Shown one piece after another: positions 26,639 through 35,172 of a stretch of DNA of 38,443 nucleotides. The notes under the pieces were generated by a model. The model was not told the origin of the DNA and searched no databases. It saw nothing but the letters and a program-made list of their open reading frames with translations. The first letter of the stretch is position 1; each line of letters opens with the position of its first letter. A program made the translations under genes and the position numbers. This DNA is from DASWIG01 sp965371445 (lineage in GTDB: Bacteria; Acidobacteriota; Thermoanaerobaculia; Multivoradales; J023). Location of the stretch: positions 1-38,443 of the forward strand of contig CBDUYN010000094.1 in the NCBI GenBank assembly GCA_965371445.1, written 5' to 3'.

Positions 26639-28002
26639 CCGTAGGCCAGCAAGATCCGGCGCATCGTCTCGACGCCGCGCAGCAGGACGTCGGCAGGAAT
26701 CCGCTCGTCTTTGGCGTGGATGCCCCGCAGCTCCGGCGGCTCCAGGGCGAAGGGTGAGAAGCCGTAAGACGGGATGCCCCGCTGCCGGAAGTAGCGCGAG
26801 TCGGTCGTTCCGGAGATCAGGATCGGCACCACCGGGCCCCGGACCGAAAGCACCTCCTCCACAACGCGGTAGAGCGGATCGTCGCTCGGCGACGGCGGCG
26901 CTTCGGGAGAGCGCAGCACGACCTCGACCTCGATGCCCGGACCCAAGGTCTCGCGAAGCTCTTCGAGAAAGAGCTCGGCGTCGGTGTCGGGCAGGAGCCG
27001 GACGTCGACGTAGGCGCTCGCCTCGGCCGCCACGACGTTGGGGCCACGGCCGTTTTGGATCTCGGTCACCTGGACGGTGTCGAGGAAGTAGGCCCGCCGC
27101 CCGGGTCCCAGGGCGCCAGCGGGATCCTCGCCCTTGACCACCTCGTCCAGGCGGCCGGCGAGCTCGGCCGTCCGGCCTCCCTCGACCGCAGCCAGGGCCG
27201 TGAAATAGGCCCTCGCGGCCTCGCTCACCCGGAAGCGGAGCGGACGGTCGACAAGCCGCGTCAGGGCGCGCAGCAGCTGGTGGGTGGCGCTGCCGGGGTT
27301 GAAGCCGGAGCCGTGGCCGCCGCGGCCGTAGGCGGTGACGCGCAGCCACAGCGGACGCTTCTGCGTCACCTCGATCCCCCACCACAGCACCCGTCCGCTC
27401 ATCACGCGGTTGGAGCCCCCTTCGCCCAGCACGCCGGCGAGGCCCGAGAAAAGCTCGCCGTGCTCGGCGAGGAGCCAGGCCGCCCCCTCGCCGCCACCCC
27501 GCTCCTCGTCGGCCACCGCCAGGTAGACGACGTCGCGGCGCAGCATGACGCCGTCGCGGTGGCAGGCCAGGAGCGCCGCCAGGTGCGCGATCCCGAGGCT
27601 CTTGACGTCGATCGCCCCACGTCCCCAGAGGCTGCCGCCGAGCGGACGCCCCGAGAAGGGCTCCTGCGCCCACTCGCCGCCGACCGGCACCACGTCGAGG
27701 TGGTGCACGAGCGCGATCGCCTCGCCGCCGCTCGCCGGCGAGGCGAGCCGCGCGTAGAGGCTCGTACGTCCCCCGGGGCTCGTCAGGAGGCGATACGGGA
27801 TACCTTCGGCCTCGAGGATCCCAGCCAGATACTCCGCGGCCTCGCGCTCGTTGCCCGGCGGGTTCGTGGTGTCGATCTGGAGATACTCCCGCAGCCAGCG
27901 TACCGGCTCAGGGTCCTCGGCGGGCCGCGGCGTCTCGGCGACGGCGGCGAGCGTCCAGAGGGAAAGCAAGAGTAGAAGGGGGCAGGACCGGCGGGGTGTC
28001 AT
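26626..28002 (-). CDS. Secreted M20 family metallopeptidase
   Basis: 458 residues from the ATG at 28002; the frame is open upstream, but this start gives a proper signal peptide (PRRSCPLLLLLSLWTLAAVA, cleavage near 25). Zinc ligands of the M20/ArgE-carboxypeptidase family are visible: His101 and Asp103 in VHHLDVVPV, Asp in GRGAIDVKS, the catalytic Glu pair in ADEERGGGEG, and the late His in HAKDERI. The central dimerisation domain (GRGGHGSGFNPGSATHQLL) is intact. It should hydrolyse peptides or N-acyl amino acids outside the cytoplasm. The last codons (GKSP) and stop lie in the inverted repeat shared with lon. Only 54 nt separate its start from the divergent glycosyltransferase start. Confidence 0.92.
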   Translation of the reverse strand: MTPRRSCPLLLLLSLWTLAAVAETPRPAEDPEPVRWLREYLQIDTTNPPGNEREAAEYLAGILEAEGIPYRLLTSPGGRTSLYARLASPASGGEAIALVHHLDVVPVGGEWAQEPFSGRPLGGSLWGRGAIDVKSLGIAHLAALLACHRDGVMLRRDVVYLAVADEERGGGEGAAWLLAEHGELFSGLAGVLGEGGSNRVMSGRVLWWGIEVTQKRPLWLRVTAYGRGGHGSGFNPGSATHQLLRALTRLVDRPLRFRVSEAARAYFTALAAVEGGRTAELAGRLDEVVKGEDPAGALGPGRRAYFLDTVQVTEIQNGRGPNVVAAEASAYVDVRLLPDTDAELFLEELRETLGPGIEVEVVLRSPEAPPSPSDDPLYRVVEEVLSVRGPVVPILISGTTDSRYFRQRGIPSYGFSPFALEPPELRGIHAKDERIPADVLLRGVETMRRILLAYGKSP

Positions 28003-28009
28003 CCCGAGA

Positions 28010-28018
28010 AGTCTAGCA
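28010..28018 (-). promoter_or_regulatory. Extended -10 (TGCTAGACT) at the M20 start
   Basis: On the minus strand TGC-TAGACT ends 7 nt before the ATG at 28002. No good -35 and no Shine-Dalgarno are seen, so a leaderless transcript is likely. Confidence 0.45.
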
Positions 28019-28039
28019 GGTGTCCAGCGCGGGTTCGGC

Positions 28040-28048
28040 TGGTAGGAT
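28040..28048 (+). promoter_or_regulatory. Extended -10 (TGGTAGGAT) at the glycosyltransferase start
   Basis: TGG-TAGGAT ends 8 nt before the ATG at 28057, again implying a leaderless transcript. It is arranged back to back with the M20 promoter. Confidence 0.45.
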
Positions 28049-28056
28049 CCCACGTC

Positions 28057-29076
28057 ATGGACGAAACTGTCGAAGCCGTGGAGCTTGAGCTCTCTGTCGT
28101 CGTTCCGGTCTACAACGAAGAAAAAAACCTCCGGGAGCTCGACGCCGAGATCGCCGCCGCCCTGGCGGAGCTGGGACGCTCGGCCGAGGTGATCTACGTC
28201 GACGACGGCTCGAACGACGGCTCCCTCGAGGTGCTACGCGAGCTCCTCGGGTCCGGTGACGAGACGTTGGTCCGGCACGTCGTCCGGCTACGGCGCAACT
28301 ACGGTCAGACGGCGGCGCTCGCGGCCGGCTTCGAGCGCGCCCGCGGCGCGGTGGTCGTCTCCCTCGACGCCGACGGCCAGAACGACCCGCGCGACATCGC
28401 CCGACTTCTGGCCGAGCTCGACAACGGCTACGACGTCGTCTCCGGATGGCGGGCCGAGCGCCAGGACCGGGCCCTGTCGCGGCGGTTGCCGAGTTGGGCG
28501 GCCAACCTCCTGATCTCGATGCTGTCGGGGGTCAAGCTCCACGACTACGGCTGCACCTTGAAGGCCTACCGGTCGGACCTGTTGAAAGACGTCCACCTCT
28601 ATGGCGACATGCACCGCTTCATCCCGGTCTACCTGGCCCGCCTCGGCGCGCGGGTCGCCGAGCTCAAGGTCCGTCACCGTCCGCGGCGCCACGGCACGAG
28701 CCACTACGGGAGCGAGCGCGTCTTCCGGGTGATCCTCGACCTCGTCCTGGTGCGGTTCATGAGCAAGTACTTCACGCGGCCGATGCATTTTTTCGGTCAG
28801 GCCGGGCTTTTTTTCCTCGCCCTCGGCCTGGTCGCCTTCTTCTTTATGGTGGTCTTCAAGCTCGGCTGGCTGCGTCTCATCGGCATCGACTACCAGGCGA
28901 GCTTCGTCGAGACGCCGTTGCCGGCACTCGCCGCGACGTTTCTAAGCGGCGCGATCTCCTCGCTCTTCTTCGGCATCCTCGGCGAGATCCTGATGCGCGT
29001 CTACTACGAGCTCCGAGACCTGAGACCCTACTCCGTCGATCGCACCTGGAGCTCGACAGGGACGGAAACGGACTGA
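28057..29076 (+). CDS. Family 2 glycosyltransferase, DPM1/ArnC-like, membrane-bound
   Basis: 339 residues. A GT-A domain occupies about 1-230: the opening strand LSVVVPVYNEEKNL, Asp49-Asp50 in VDDGSNDGS, and the metal-binding DAD at 104-106 in SLDADGQNDP. Two C-terminal TM segments follow (about 247-270 and 290-312). This is the layout of polyprenyl-phosphate sugar transferases that load a sugar onto undecaprenyl phosphate on the cytoplasmic face. The sugar cannot be told from sequence. It is followed after 15 nt by an asparagine synthase gene, so the pair may serve surface polysaccharide synthesis. Confidence 0.9.
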   Translation: MDETVEAVELELSVVVPVYNEEKNLRELDAEIAAALAELGRSAEVIYVDDGSNDGSLEVLRELLGSGDETLVRHVVRLRRNYGQTAALAAGFERARGAVVVSLDADGQNDPRDIARLLAELDNGYDVVSGWRAERQDRALSRRLPSWAANLLISMLSGVKLHDYGCTLKAYRSDLLKDVHLYGDMHRFIPVYLARLGARVAELKVRHRPRRHGTSHYGSERVFRVILDLVLVRFMSKYFTRPMHFFGQAGLFFLALGLVAFFFMVVFKLGWLRLIGIDYQASFVETPLPALAATFLSGAISSLFFGILGEILMRVYYELRDLRPYSVDRTWSSTGTETD

Positions 29077-29091
29077 GGGTCCACCCGGCGA

Positions 29092-30972
29092 ATGTGCGGC
29101 ATCCTGGGCATCGGCGGCGCCTCCGGGGAAAAGCTCGTCCGCGCCCTGCTGCCCGAGATCCGCCACCGTGGTCCCGACGGCGAGGGCGTCTACGCCTCGC
29201 CGGAGCTCACCCTGGGACACCGGCGGCTTGCGATCATCGGCCTCGACGACGGCGGAAGCCAGCCCATGTGGAGCCGCTCGCGCCGCTCGGTCATAACCTT
29301 TAACGGTGAGATCTACAACTACCTGGAGCTCGCCGACGAGCTGGAGCGCGAGGGCCGCGAGGCCGATCGGCGCTACGACACGGCCGTCCTCCTGGAGGCG
29401 CTGGAGGCCTGGGGCCTCGACGCCCTGCCGCGTTTAAACGGCATGTTTGCCTTCGCCTGGTACCGTCCCGAGAAGCGGCAGTTGCTCCTGGTACGCGACC
29501 GCTGGGGCAAGAAGCCCCTCTTCTGGGGATGCGTTCGCCTCGGCGACGGCGAACGCGCGCTCGTCTTCTCCTCGGAGCTACGGAGCTTCACCCACCTGCC
29601 GGGCGGACCGCCACCGACCGACCCGCTCGGGGTGGTGCGCTACCTGGTCTACGACGGCCTGCCCGGCGAACGCACCGTCTACCGCGACGTCTTCAAGGTT
29701 CCGGCGGCCGGGTGGGTCGAGGTGGATCCGACCGGTGAGGTCCTCGGGCGGGGCAGCTACTGGGAGCTCGACCTCACGCCTGTGGCCATCTCGGCCGAGG
29801 AGGCGGAGGAGCACTACCTCGAAGAGTTGGAGCGCTCGCTCGAGCTACGGCTGCGAAGCGATGTCCCCGTCGGTCTTTTCTTGAGCGGCGGCCTCGACTC
29901 CTCGACGCTCGCCGCGGTGTGGCGGCGCATCCGCCCGGGGGCGCCGGTGCGCACCTTCACGGTGGGCTTCGAGGAGCCGTCCTACGACGAGCGGGACTCG
30001 GCACGGCAGGTGGCGGAGGCTTTCGGTGCGGAGCACCACGAGATCGTGGCCACCGGCGCCGACCTGGAGCGCGAGCTCGAATGGGTCTGGGAGAACCTCT
30101 CGGAGCCCTTCGGCGACCCGTCGATCGTCCCGACGTCGCTCGTCTGCCGCTTTGCCCGCGAGAAAGTCAAGGTAGCGCTCGGCGGCGACGGCGGCGACGA
30201 GCTCCAGGCGGGCTACGACCCGTTTCGCGCCTGGCGGACGGCACGGCTACTGGAAAGCGTCGCGCCCCGCCGCCTCTGGTGCCAGGGCCTGAAGCTCCTT
30301 GAGCGCACCCTTCCCGTCGATCCGGCGAACATGTCGTGGCGCTTCAAAGTGCGTCATTTCGGACAGGGATTCCTGCATCCGCCGGAGGAGCGCATTCAGG
30401 GCTGGATGGCGAGCTTCCCGCTCGGCGAGGCGTTCCGCGTCTTGAAGCCCGAGCTGGTGGCGGAGGTCGACCCCGAGGAGGTCCTGGCACCGAGCCGCGG
30501 GGCTTACGAGGGGTTCCGCGGCGAGGGCGAGCTCAAGGCACAGACCGCGACCTGGATCCGCACCTACCTCGAGTGCCAGATCCTCGCCAAGGTCGACCGC
30601 GCCGCCATGTCGCACTCGCTGGAGGTGCGCTCACCGCTTCTGGACCCGGCCGTCGCGGCGACACTCCTGAAGCTTCCTCCGGAGCTTATCTTCCGCCGCG
30701 GACGGGGCAAGGTCCTGATGCGCCGGGCGGCGGCGCGGCTCCTGCCGCCGGAGATCTTGAAGAAGCCGAAGAAGGGGCTTGGCGTCCCGCAGGCGACGTG
30801 GTTGAAGACCCTGCTGCGCGACCGCGTCGAGGAAGCGCTTGCCAAGATGCGTACGGGTGGCTGGTACGATCACGCGGCGATCGAGCGGCTGTGGCGCGAG
30901 CACCTGGCGGGCCGGGCGGACTATCGGCGGAGCTTGTGGAATTTTGTGTTCTCGTTCCCTTTTCAGAAGTAA
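29092..30972 (+). CDS. asnB: Asparagine synthase (glutamine-hydrolysing)
   Basis: 626 residues. The N-terminus MCGILGIGG exposes Cys2 as the glutaminase nucleophile after Met removal; HRGPDGEGVY, LGHRRLAIIG and FNGEIYNY complete the class II amidotransferase domain. The C-terminal synthetase domain has the pyrophosphate loop SGGLDSS (from about 265) and GGDGGDEL. Ammonia from glutamine is passed to an adenylated acid, normally aspartate; paralogues near glycosyltransferases sometimes amidate sugars instead. The start has no good Shine-Dalgarno and lies 15 nt after the glycosyltransferase stop, so coupling is likely. Length and motifs are normal for the family. Confidence 0.93.
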   Translation: MCGILGIGGASGEKLVRALLPEIRHRGPDGEGVYASPELTLGHRRLAIIGLDDGGSQPMWSRSRRSVITFNGEIYNYLELADELEREGREADRRYDTAVLLEALEAWGLDALPRLNGMFAFAWYRPEKRQLLLVRDRWGKKPLFWGCVRLGDGERALVFSSELRSFTHLPGGPPPTDPLGVVRYLVYDGLPGERTVYRDVFKVPAAGWVEVDPTGEVLGRGSYWELDLTPVAISAEEAEEHYLEELERSLELRLRSDVPVGLFLSGGLDSSTLAAVWRRIRPGAPVRTFTVGFEEPSYDERDSARQVAEAFGAEHHEIVATGADLERELEWVWENLSEPFGDPSIVPTSLVCRFAREKVKVALGGDGGDELQAGYDPFRAWRTARLLESVAPRRLWCQGLKLLERTLPVDPANMSWRFKVRHFGQGFLHPPEERIQGWMASFPLGEAFRVLKPELVAEVDPEEVLAPSRGAYEGFRGEGELKAQTATWIRTYLECQILAKVDRAAMSHSLEVRSPLLDPAVAATLLKLPPELIFRRGRGKVLMRRAAARLLPPEILKKPKKGLGVPQATWLKTLLRDRVEEALAKMRTGGWYDHAAIERLWREHLAGRADYRRSLWNFVFSFPFQK

Positions 30973-30989
30973 GGCAGGCTGCGCCTGCC
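30973..30989. terminator. Hairpin between convergent asnB and the island operon
   Basis: GGCAGGC, loop TGC, GCCTGCC directly after the asnB stop. T-runs are weak on both sides (GTCTT rightward, TTACTT leftward), so it is a possible bidirectional terminator. Confidence 0.45.
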
Positions 30990-31009
30990 GTCTTGCCAAA
31001 TAATATTTC

Positions 31010-31858
31010 TCACATCACAAGCAAAGAACCATCATCCCCACCACCCTCACTTTCCCCGTCATACCCGCCCACAATCCCCCGCATCACCTCATTCATCTTG
31101 GGAAAGTACTTTGACTCCTTTAAGACAGGCTCCCCCTTGAGAAACGGAAGAAACTGCAAACCGAATTCAACGATGGCCGAGATCGTATTCTTCCCTTCAA
31201 TCTTTCCGATTGCCATGAGCGCGCGCGTGATCAGTTCAATCACGTCATTTTCCAGCGCTGCTGAACGCTCCGCGCAAGCTGCCTGCACTTGTGCAAGCGC
31301 TTCCCGGACACTCTCGTCCCCACCGTAAGCCACTGCATCTTCGGCGAGCGCTTCGGCGATGAGAGGCCACTCGTCCTGGCGGGCATCAGGAAGTGCCCGC
31401 AGCTTGTCTATATGCACCTCCTCCAGACACTTCCTGAGCGTGAGTACCTGTTCGTCAGAGGAGATGTCCCAGGTGTAGACAGTTGAGCACATGATTCCAG
31501 CAGATATACGGCTTCGAATGCCAAATGAACCGCCAGAGCACAGTCTTTGATGATCCATGTTCTCTTCAAAAGCCTGCCGCACTTCCTCCGGAAGATTCAT
31601 GAAGCCATTCACTACATACCTCATGTGTTCCAGGGACAGGGCGATGTCTTCGATAATCGCAGCGCCGTGTGCTACCAGATATAGCAGCGTACCCGCAAAG
31701 CGGGGATGTTCGTTCTTGAACCGCGAAACGATGGTCAACAGAACATTGAGTGATTTCCTGATCTCTCTCTGATGCGTTGCGTCAGCGCCGTCGCCAAGGG
31801 CTTCAGCCGGCATTGTGTGATCATGCGGTGTCTTGGAAGTATCGTCATGCTGCGCCAT
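31010..31858 (-). CDS. Uncharacterised helical protein, last gene of a four-gene operon
   Basis: 282 residues, not recognised. An N-terminal polar stretch (about 1-30) precedes a mostly helical body, with blocks such as LNVLLTIVSRFKNEHPRFAG and LPEEVRQAFEENMDHQRLC. A Gly/Ser/Asp-rich acidic tail (YDGESEGGGDDGS) ends the protein. No signal peptide, TM helix or enzyme motif is evident; it is probably a cytoplasmic binding or scaffold protein. It begins 29 nt after the zinc-ribbon gene. Base composition is clearly lower in GC than the flanking core genes, with A/T-ending codons, suggesting transfer. Confidence 0.75.
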   Translation of the reverse strand: MAQHDDTSKTPHDHTMPAEALGDGADATHQREIRKSLNVLLTIVSRFKNEHPRFAGTLLYLVAHGAAIIEDIALSLEHMRYVVNGFMNLPEEVRQAFEENMDHQRLCSGGSFGIRSRISAGIMCSTVYTWDISSDEQVLTLRKCLEEVHIDKLRALPDARQDEWPLIAEALAEDAVAYGGDESVREALAQVQAACAERSAALENDVIELITRALMAIGKIEGKNTISAIVEFGLQFLPFLKGEPVLKESKYFPKMNEVMRGIVGGYDGESEGGGDDGSLLVM

Positions 31859-31887
31859 GGTTCGTTCTGCTCCTGATCAGAAGGTGT

Positions 31888-32289
31888 TTAGCTCAGGTTC
31901 TTCTTGGAGTACTCTTCAGCCTTCTTGAGCATGCCAAGCGGTGTAATGGCCAGTGCCAGCCGAGGCGGACCCAAAGGAGCAAGCCACTGCTCGTACAGCT
32001 CGGCGAAGACGCATACCTCAGCCGCTGCTTTCAGGAGAGTTCGCTTTTCTTTGTACTCCTGCCGTGCGAAATTCCGTGCCACGGCAATCAGCGAAAGGGT
32101 AGCACCGAGAGGACGCGCTACCTTATACATGCACACATCACAGATCGGCGTCTCGTTCCAGTACCCGGTCGGTCCCGAAGCCACGAGCTCAGCAGAGCAG
32201 ACCGGACAGACGACTGTCGTCGCATGTTCCGGAATGCGGATGGAGAAGCTGTCGGCTTCGTTTCGCTTACCATCGTCTTCCATGGTCAC
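31888..32289 (-). CDS. Uncharacterised zinc-ribbon protein
   Basis: 133 residues. A zinc ribbon is visible near the N-terminus: CPVC, a 20-odd-residue spacer, then CDVC (in VVCPVCSAEL and PICDVCMYK). The rest is helical, with a basic patch (RNFARQEYKEKRTLLKAAAE) and a Lys-rich end (KKAEEYSKKNLS). The GTG start overlaps the previous stop (GTGA), with GAGGTGG a few bases upstream; an ATG two codons later is possible. No catalytic motif is seen, so nucleic-acid or protein binding is the likeliest role. Lower-GC codon use, as in its neighbours. Confidence 0.75.
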   Translation of the reverse strand: MTMEDDGKRNEADSFSIRIPEHATTVVCPVCSAELVASGPTGYWNETPICDVCMYKVARPLGATLSLIAVARNFARQEYKEKRTLLKAAAEVCVFAELYEQWLAPLGPPRLALAITPLGMLKKAEEYSKKNLS

Positions 32290-32789
32290 GCATCCACCTC
32301 AATTTCTGGCTGACCGAGCTCTCCACCGAAGAACAGGTACAGATGGCCTATACTTGCCAGGAAGTCGATCATCTCCTGATCCACTTCGTCACGCTCTATG
32401 AGGATACGAATCGTAGCGGCACACTTGTCCATGAGATCCTCGTGCTCCTCGACACACAGATCCCACAACATCATGTAGTCAGATAGAAGGACCGGCTGAT
32501 CCATTATGACCTCGACTTCTGTTGGCGACCAGTCTGTCTGCCCTGCTACCACTTCAGGAGTGAGATCGGCGTGCTCCATGAGCACCCGCAAGCAGCGCAC
32601 GGCCGCTTTGTAAAGCGGGTGCTCGCTAGGCGGCGCGCCAAGATGAGCTTCCAATGCGTCAGCCATTGAGGTATATCCTGATACGTCACCGGAAGGATCG
32701 ACAGGTGCTTCAGAAGCCGGTCTCTTCACTGCCGGCTTCTTCGATGCCCTCTTTTTCGACATCTTCCTCGTCCGCCTCGCTTTTCTCAC
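32286..32789 (-). CDS. Uncharacterised acidic protein with a basic Lys/Arg N-terminus
   Basis: 167 residues from a GTG that overlaps the previous stop (GTGA); an ATG at 32762 (MSKKRASKK) is an alternative. The first ~28 residues are strongly basic and probably disordered, like DNA- or RNA-binding tails. The body is acidic and helical; LTPEVVAGQTDWSPTEVEVI could be a helix-turn-helix-like pair, but this is tentative. The C-terminus (YLFFGGELGQPEIEVDA) is acidic. No known family is recognised. The 4 nt overlaps on both sides indicate translational coupling and joint function with its neighbours. Confidence 0.72.
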   Translation of the reverse strand: MRKARRTRKMSKKRASKKPAVKRPASEAPVDPSGDVSGYTSMADALEAHLGAPPSEHPLYKAAVRCLRVLMEHADLTPEVVAGQTDWSPTEVEVIMDQPVLLSDYMMLWDLCVEEHEDLMDKCAATIRILIERDEVDQEMIDFLASIGHLYLFFGGELGQPEIEVDA

Positions 32790-33274
32790 CACCCCGGCAC
32801 CCCTGTCTCGTCATTTGCCGGAAATTCAAAATCCTCAACGTAATGCTCGGCAGCAATTTTGAGCTGTTTCCGGGTTACGAATCCCAAGCGCACCAGGACG
32901 GCGGTCATGCTTTGCACTTGTATCGTGAGACTCTGGACCTGTAACTTCAGCTCAGCGCTCGAAGGCGAAGACCGTAGCCCGGCGGCAAGGAGGTCACGGC
33001 CCTCTTCACTCGCGGTGAGCAGAGCATTGACGATGCCGTCGAGGCCGGCGACGTCCGCATACTCGTGGGCAGCCGGCTCACTCTCGCGACAGACCTCGAC
33101 CATCTCAGGCGACCGGCAGAGCGCCCAGAGCAACATCTCGATCGCCCCGGGACGCTCACGGGCCACGAAGCGCACAGCTGCGGCGAGCTCGCCGAGGGTC
33201 AGCGGCAGCGGTGAGACAGGTTCGGGAACAGCCCCCGCGGGTGGAGTAGTAGCGGAAGATTCGAGCTCGGACAT
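32786..33274 (-). CDS. Uncharacterised helical protein, first gene of the four-gene operon
   Basis: 162 residues, not recognised. A Pro/Ala/Ser-rich N-terminal stretch (about 1-25) precedes a helical domain (LTLGELAAAVRFVARERPGA, LLWALCRSPEMVEVC). A short coiled-coil-like heptad run (LKLQVQSLTIQVQSMTAVLV) leads to LGFVTRKQLKIAAEHY, a segment of the 'G-hydrophobic-T-x-x-x-L' kind common at the ends of oligomerising bacterial proteins. It is likely cytoplasmic. GC is intermediate between the island and the core. The gene heads the leftward operon, divergent from the TPR-like gene across a 376 nt gap. Confidence 0.75.
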   Translation of the reverse strand: MSELESSATTPPAGAVPEPVSPLPLTLGELAAAVRFVARERPGAIEMLLWALCRSPEMVEVCRESEPAAHEYADVAGLDGIVNALLTASEEGRDLLAAGLRSSPSSAELKLQVQSLTIQVQSMTAVLVRLGFVTRKQLKIAAEHYVEDFEFPANDETGVPGW

Positions 33275-33543
33275 ATCTCAGTGTGTTGTCCGAGTGGCGA
33301 AACCGTCAAGGCCCATCTCCGAGGCTTTCGAGGGACTCCCTCCGCCGGACTGGACCCAAACTGAAGGGTCTGACAGATTTGCCGCAGTCTCCCAGGGGGT
33401 CTCATGCGAATATGTTCGCAGCGGGTCAGAGTTCCCCGTATGGAGCGGGCTACGGACCACCCGCGGGAAGGAAGAAGCCAAATGCATTGTACCAGCGGTC
33501 TCCGCAGCGGTGTCGGGGGCGTCGTCGTTCCACAGGGATGATC

Positions 33544-33571
33544 TTGACCCTCACGGCAGAAATCTCATGAT
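33544..33571 (+). promoter_or_regulatory. Candidate promoter of the TPR-like gene
   Basis: TTGACC (33544-33549), 16 nt spacer, CATGAT (33566-33571). It is directly followed by an 8 bp hairpin at 33572-33593. Confidence 0.35.
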
Positions 33572-33593
33572 CGGGAGCCATGTTTGGCTCCCG
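33572..33593 (+). terminator. Leader hairpin or attenuator before the TPR-like gene
   Basis: CGGGAGCC, loop ATGTTT, GGCTCCCG, followed by the T-rich GTGCTCTTTCT. It could be an attenuator in the leader or a terminator for upstream read-through. Confidence 0.4.
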
Positions 33594-33650
33594 GTGCTCT
33601 TTCTGATAGGGTGTATTCTCACCGGTTCAACAAACTGAGGAGGGTAGAGA

Positions 33651-34814
33651 GTGTGTAGATCGTCAGAGCGTAAGGCCATCGCGACCAGGGCGCTGACCCA
33701 TACGCCCGTCATCCGTGGGTCGGACCACCACGGGAGCGTACGCGAGAAGTCGCTCAAGCACCTCATTGGTCGAATCCAAGGAGATCCGTGGTACGCCGTT
33801 GAATGGAAGGGGACCCAGTACCCGGAAGTCGCTTCGGCTCTGATTCGTTTTACGGATGATGCCATTTTTGAGGGCCGCTGGTCTGATGCCCTGGACTACT
33901 CGGCTATCGCCAGGAGGGTATCGCGCAAGTTACACGATCCTCATCTCATCTGTCGTGCCGAGGCTTGCTCTGGATCTGTGCTCCGTGGCATTGACGCGCA
34001 GGATTTTGCGGAAAAGAAGTTCCTGATCGCCGATAGCTCGTGTACTTGCGGACTCTGCCGCGGTGAGGTGTCTCAGCGTTGGGGTGCCTGTATTCTGCTT
34101 CGGGGAGATTTCGAGGAAGCGAGTGAGTACTTTGACAGGGCTTTGAGACTACTGGAAAAGGACGAGCCCTACGATGAGGATTTGCTAAATTCTCAGCTCT
34201 GTGTAGCGTATCTGTCGCGATCATGCGCACTTCGCTTGATCGCAAAGCTTCGTGATGCGTTTCGAGATGTGCAGCGTGCTGTTGATTACTTGGATCACGA
34301 GATGCCGTCGCGTGTCTTCACCTCGACTCTCCTGAACGTGATCTGGATTATCGCAGCGAACTCTGCTCGACCGATTTCTTGCCACGATGCTCTGGATGTA
34401 ATAAGGGTGGTTAGCGACGAGATTCGTGGGTGTCGAGTTCATTCATCAGTCTTACCATTCGTGCGCTGGTGCAAAGGGCTTCTGTATGCCCGACTTGGTG
34501 AGAATATGAGAGGAGAGAGATTCATTGATACAGCCATTCGAGGGCTGATTCGGCACGGGGCAGCCGCCTGTAACATCACAGCGGCTCGCGCTGATCGCGC
34601 GCTCGTGAAATCTTGGTCGCGGTTCTCTTCCGCGGAGGATAGGTCGATCATTCGGGAGATCATTGAGGGGTGTGGTGGAGAGTTTGGGGATGAGGCCCTG
34701 TTCAGTGAGGCGATTGGTGATCCTACTCCTGATAATATTCTGCGGTGGAGAGATTCTCTGGAATCTCCGGTACCCGGAATCTCCCTCGGAGTGGCGTCCG
34801 AAGAGGACTCTTGA
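33651..34814 (+). CDS. TPR-like helical-repeat protein with a CxCxxC cluster
   Basis: 387 residues from a GTG with GGAGGG 6-7 nt upstream. The body consists of helical pairs of tetratricopeptide character (ALDYSAIARRVSRKLHDP, GDFEEASEYFDRALRLLE, LRDAFRDVQRAVDYLD), spanning about 60-330. A cysteine cluster (Cys131, Cys133, Cys136 in SCTCGLCRGE) lies between two repeats and might bind metal. No enzymatic domain, signal peptide or clear DNA-binding domain is seen; the first 45 residues are basic. The protein is probably a cytoplasmic protein-protein interaction module. Its low GC matches the neighbouring operon, from which it is divergently transcribed, so they were probably acquired together. 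Confidence 0.75.
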   Translation: MCRSSERKAIATRALTHTPVIRGSDHHGSVREKSLKHLIGRIQGDPWYAVEWKGTQYPEVASALIRFTDDAIFEGRWSDALDYSAIARRVSRKLHDPHLICRAEACSGSVLRGIDAQDFAEKKFLIADSSCTCGLCRGEVSQRWGACILLRGDFEEASEYFDRALRLLEKDEPYDEDLLNSQLCVAYLSRSCALRLIAKLRDAFRDVQRAVDYLDHEMPSRVFTSTLLNVIWIIAANSARPISCHDALDVIRVVSDEIRGCRVHSSVLPFVRWCKGLLYARLGENMRGERFIDTAIRGLIRHGAAACNITAARADRALVKSWSRFSSAEDRSIIREIIEGCGGEFGDEALFSEAIGDPTPDNILRWRDSLESPVPGISLGVASEEDS

Positions 34815-35172
34815 CCCTGCCGTCATGCGGGGAGACTTCCTCTGCCTTTCCCTGCGACTCCTCCTGGACACGCGGAGCCTTCTGTCTGCTGGTCGTCGGC
34901 GCGGTTCGCCAGGCGAACGCATGAATGCGCGTATCTCCCGGTCAAGGGGCGGCCACGACGGCCGGATGTGTTGCTCAACGATGTGCTCCCCTGGAGCTAT
35001 ACGGGCAACAAGCTCCATCCGACGTAGAAGCCTATCTCTGCCGTCTCGACCTCAGATGCCACGCAGTCTACACCATCTGAGCCCAGGCGAGTCAGAGAGC
35101 GGCATAGGAGCCACTTTCTTGCCTCAAGGTGCCAGGTGAACGCCATGCGGCCGGCAGGCAGGCGTCTTTTTG
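34815..35172. other. Gene-poor stretch before the first 168 bp repeat
   Basis: No supported gene. Within it, plus-strand 34930-35022 reads coherently as YLPVKGRPRRPDVLLNDVLP and onwards to a stop, without a start; it may be a gene fragment, but I do not recognise it. GC rises again here, marking the right edge of the low-GC genes. Confidence 0.35.

Larger units (their letters stand above)
33275..33650. other. Gene-free divergent region between the operon and the TPR-like gene
   Basis: No convincing gene in 376 nt. It contains a candidate rightward promoter, a strong hairpin and the Shine-Dalgarno of the TPR-like gene. Short open frames here are not supported by start sites or composition. 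No clear leftward promoter for the operon was found. Confidence 0.5.

Noticed and set aside
34930..35022. Transposase C-terminus (LLNDVLPWSYTGNK)
   Set aside because: The LLPW-like string recalls some IS transposase ends, but the match is too short and no terminal repeats or other IS parts are visible.
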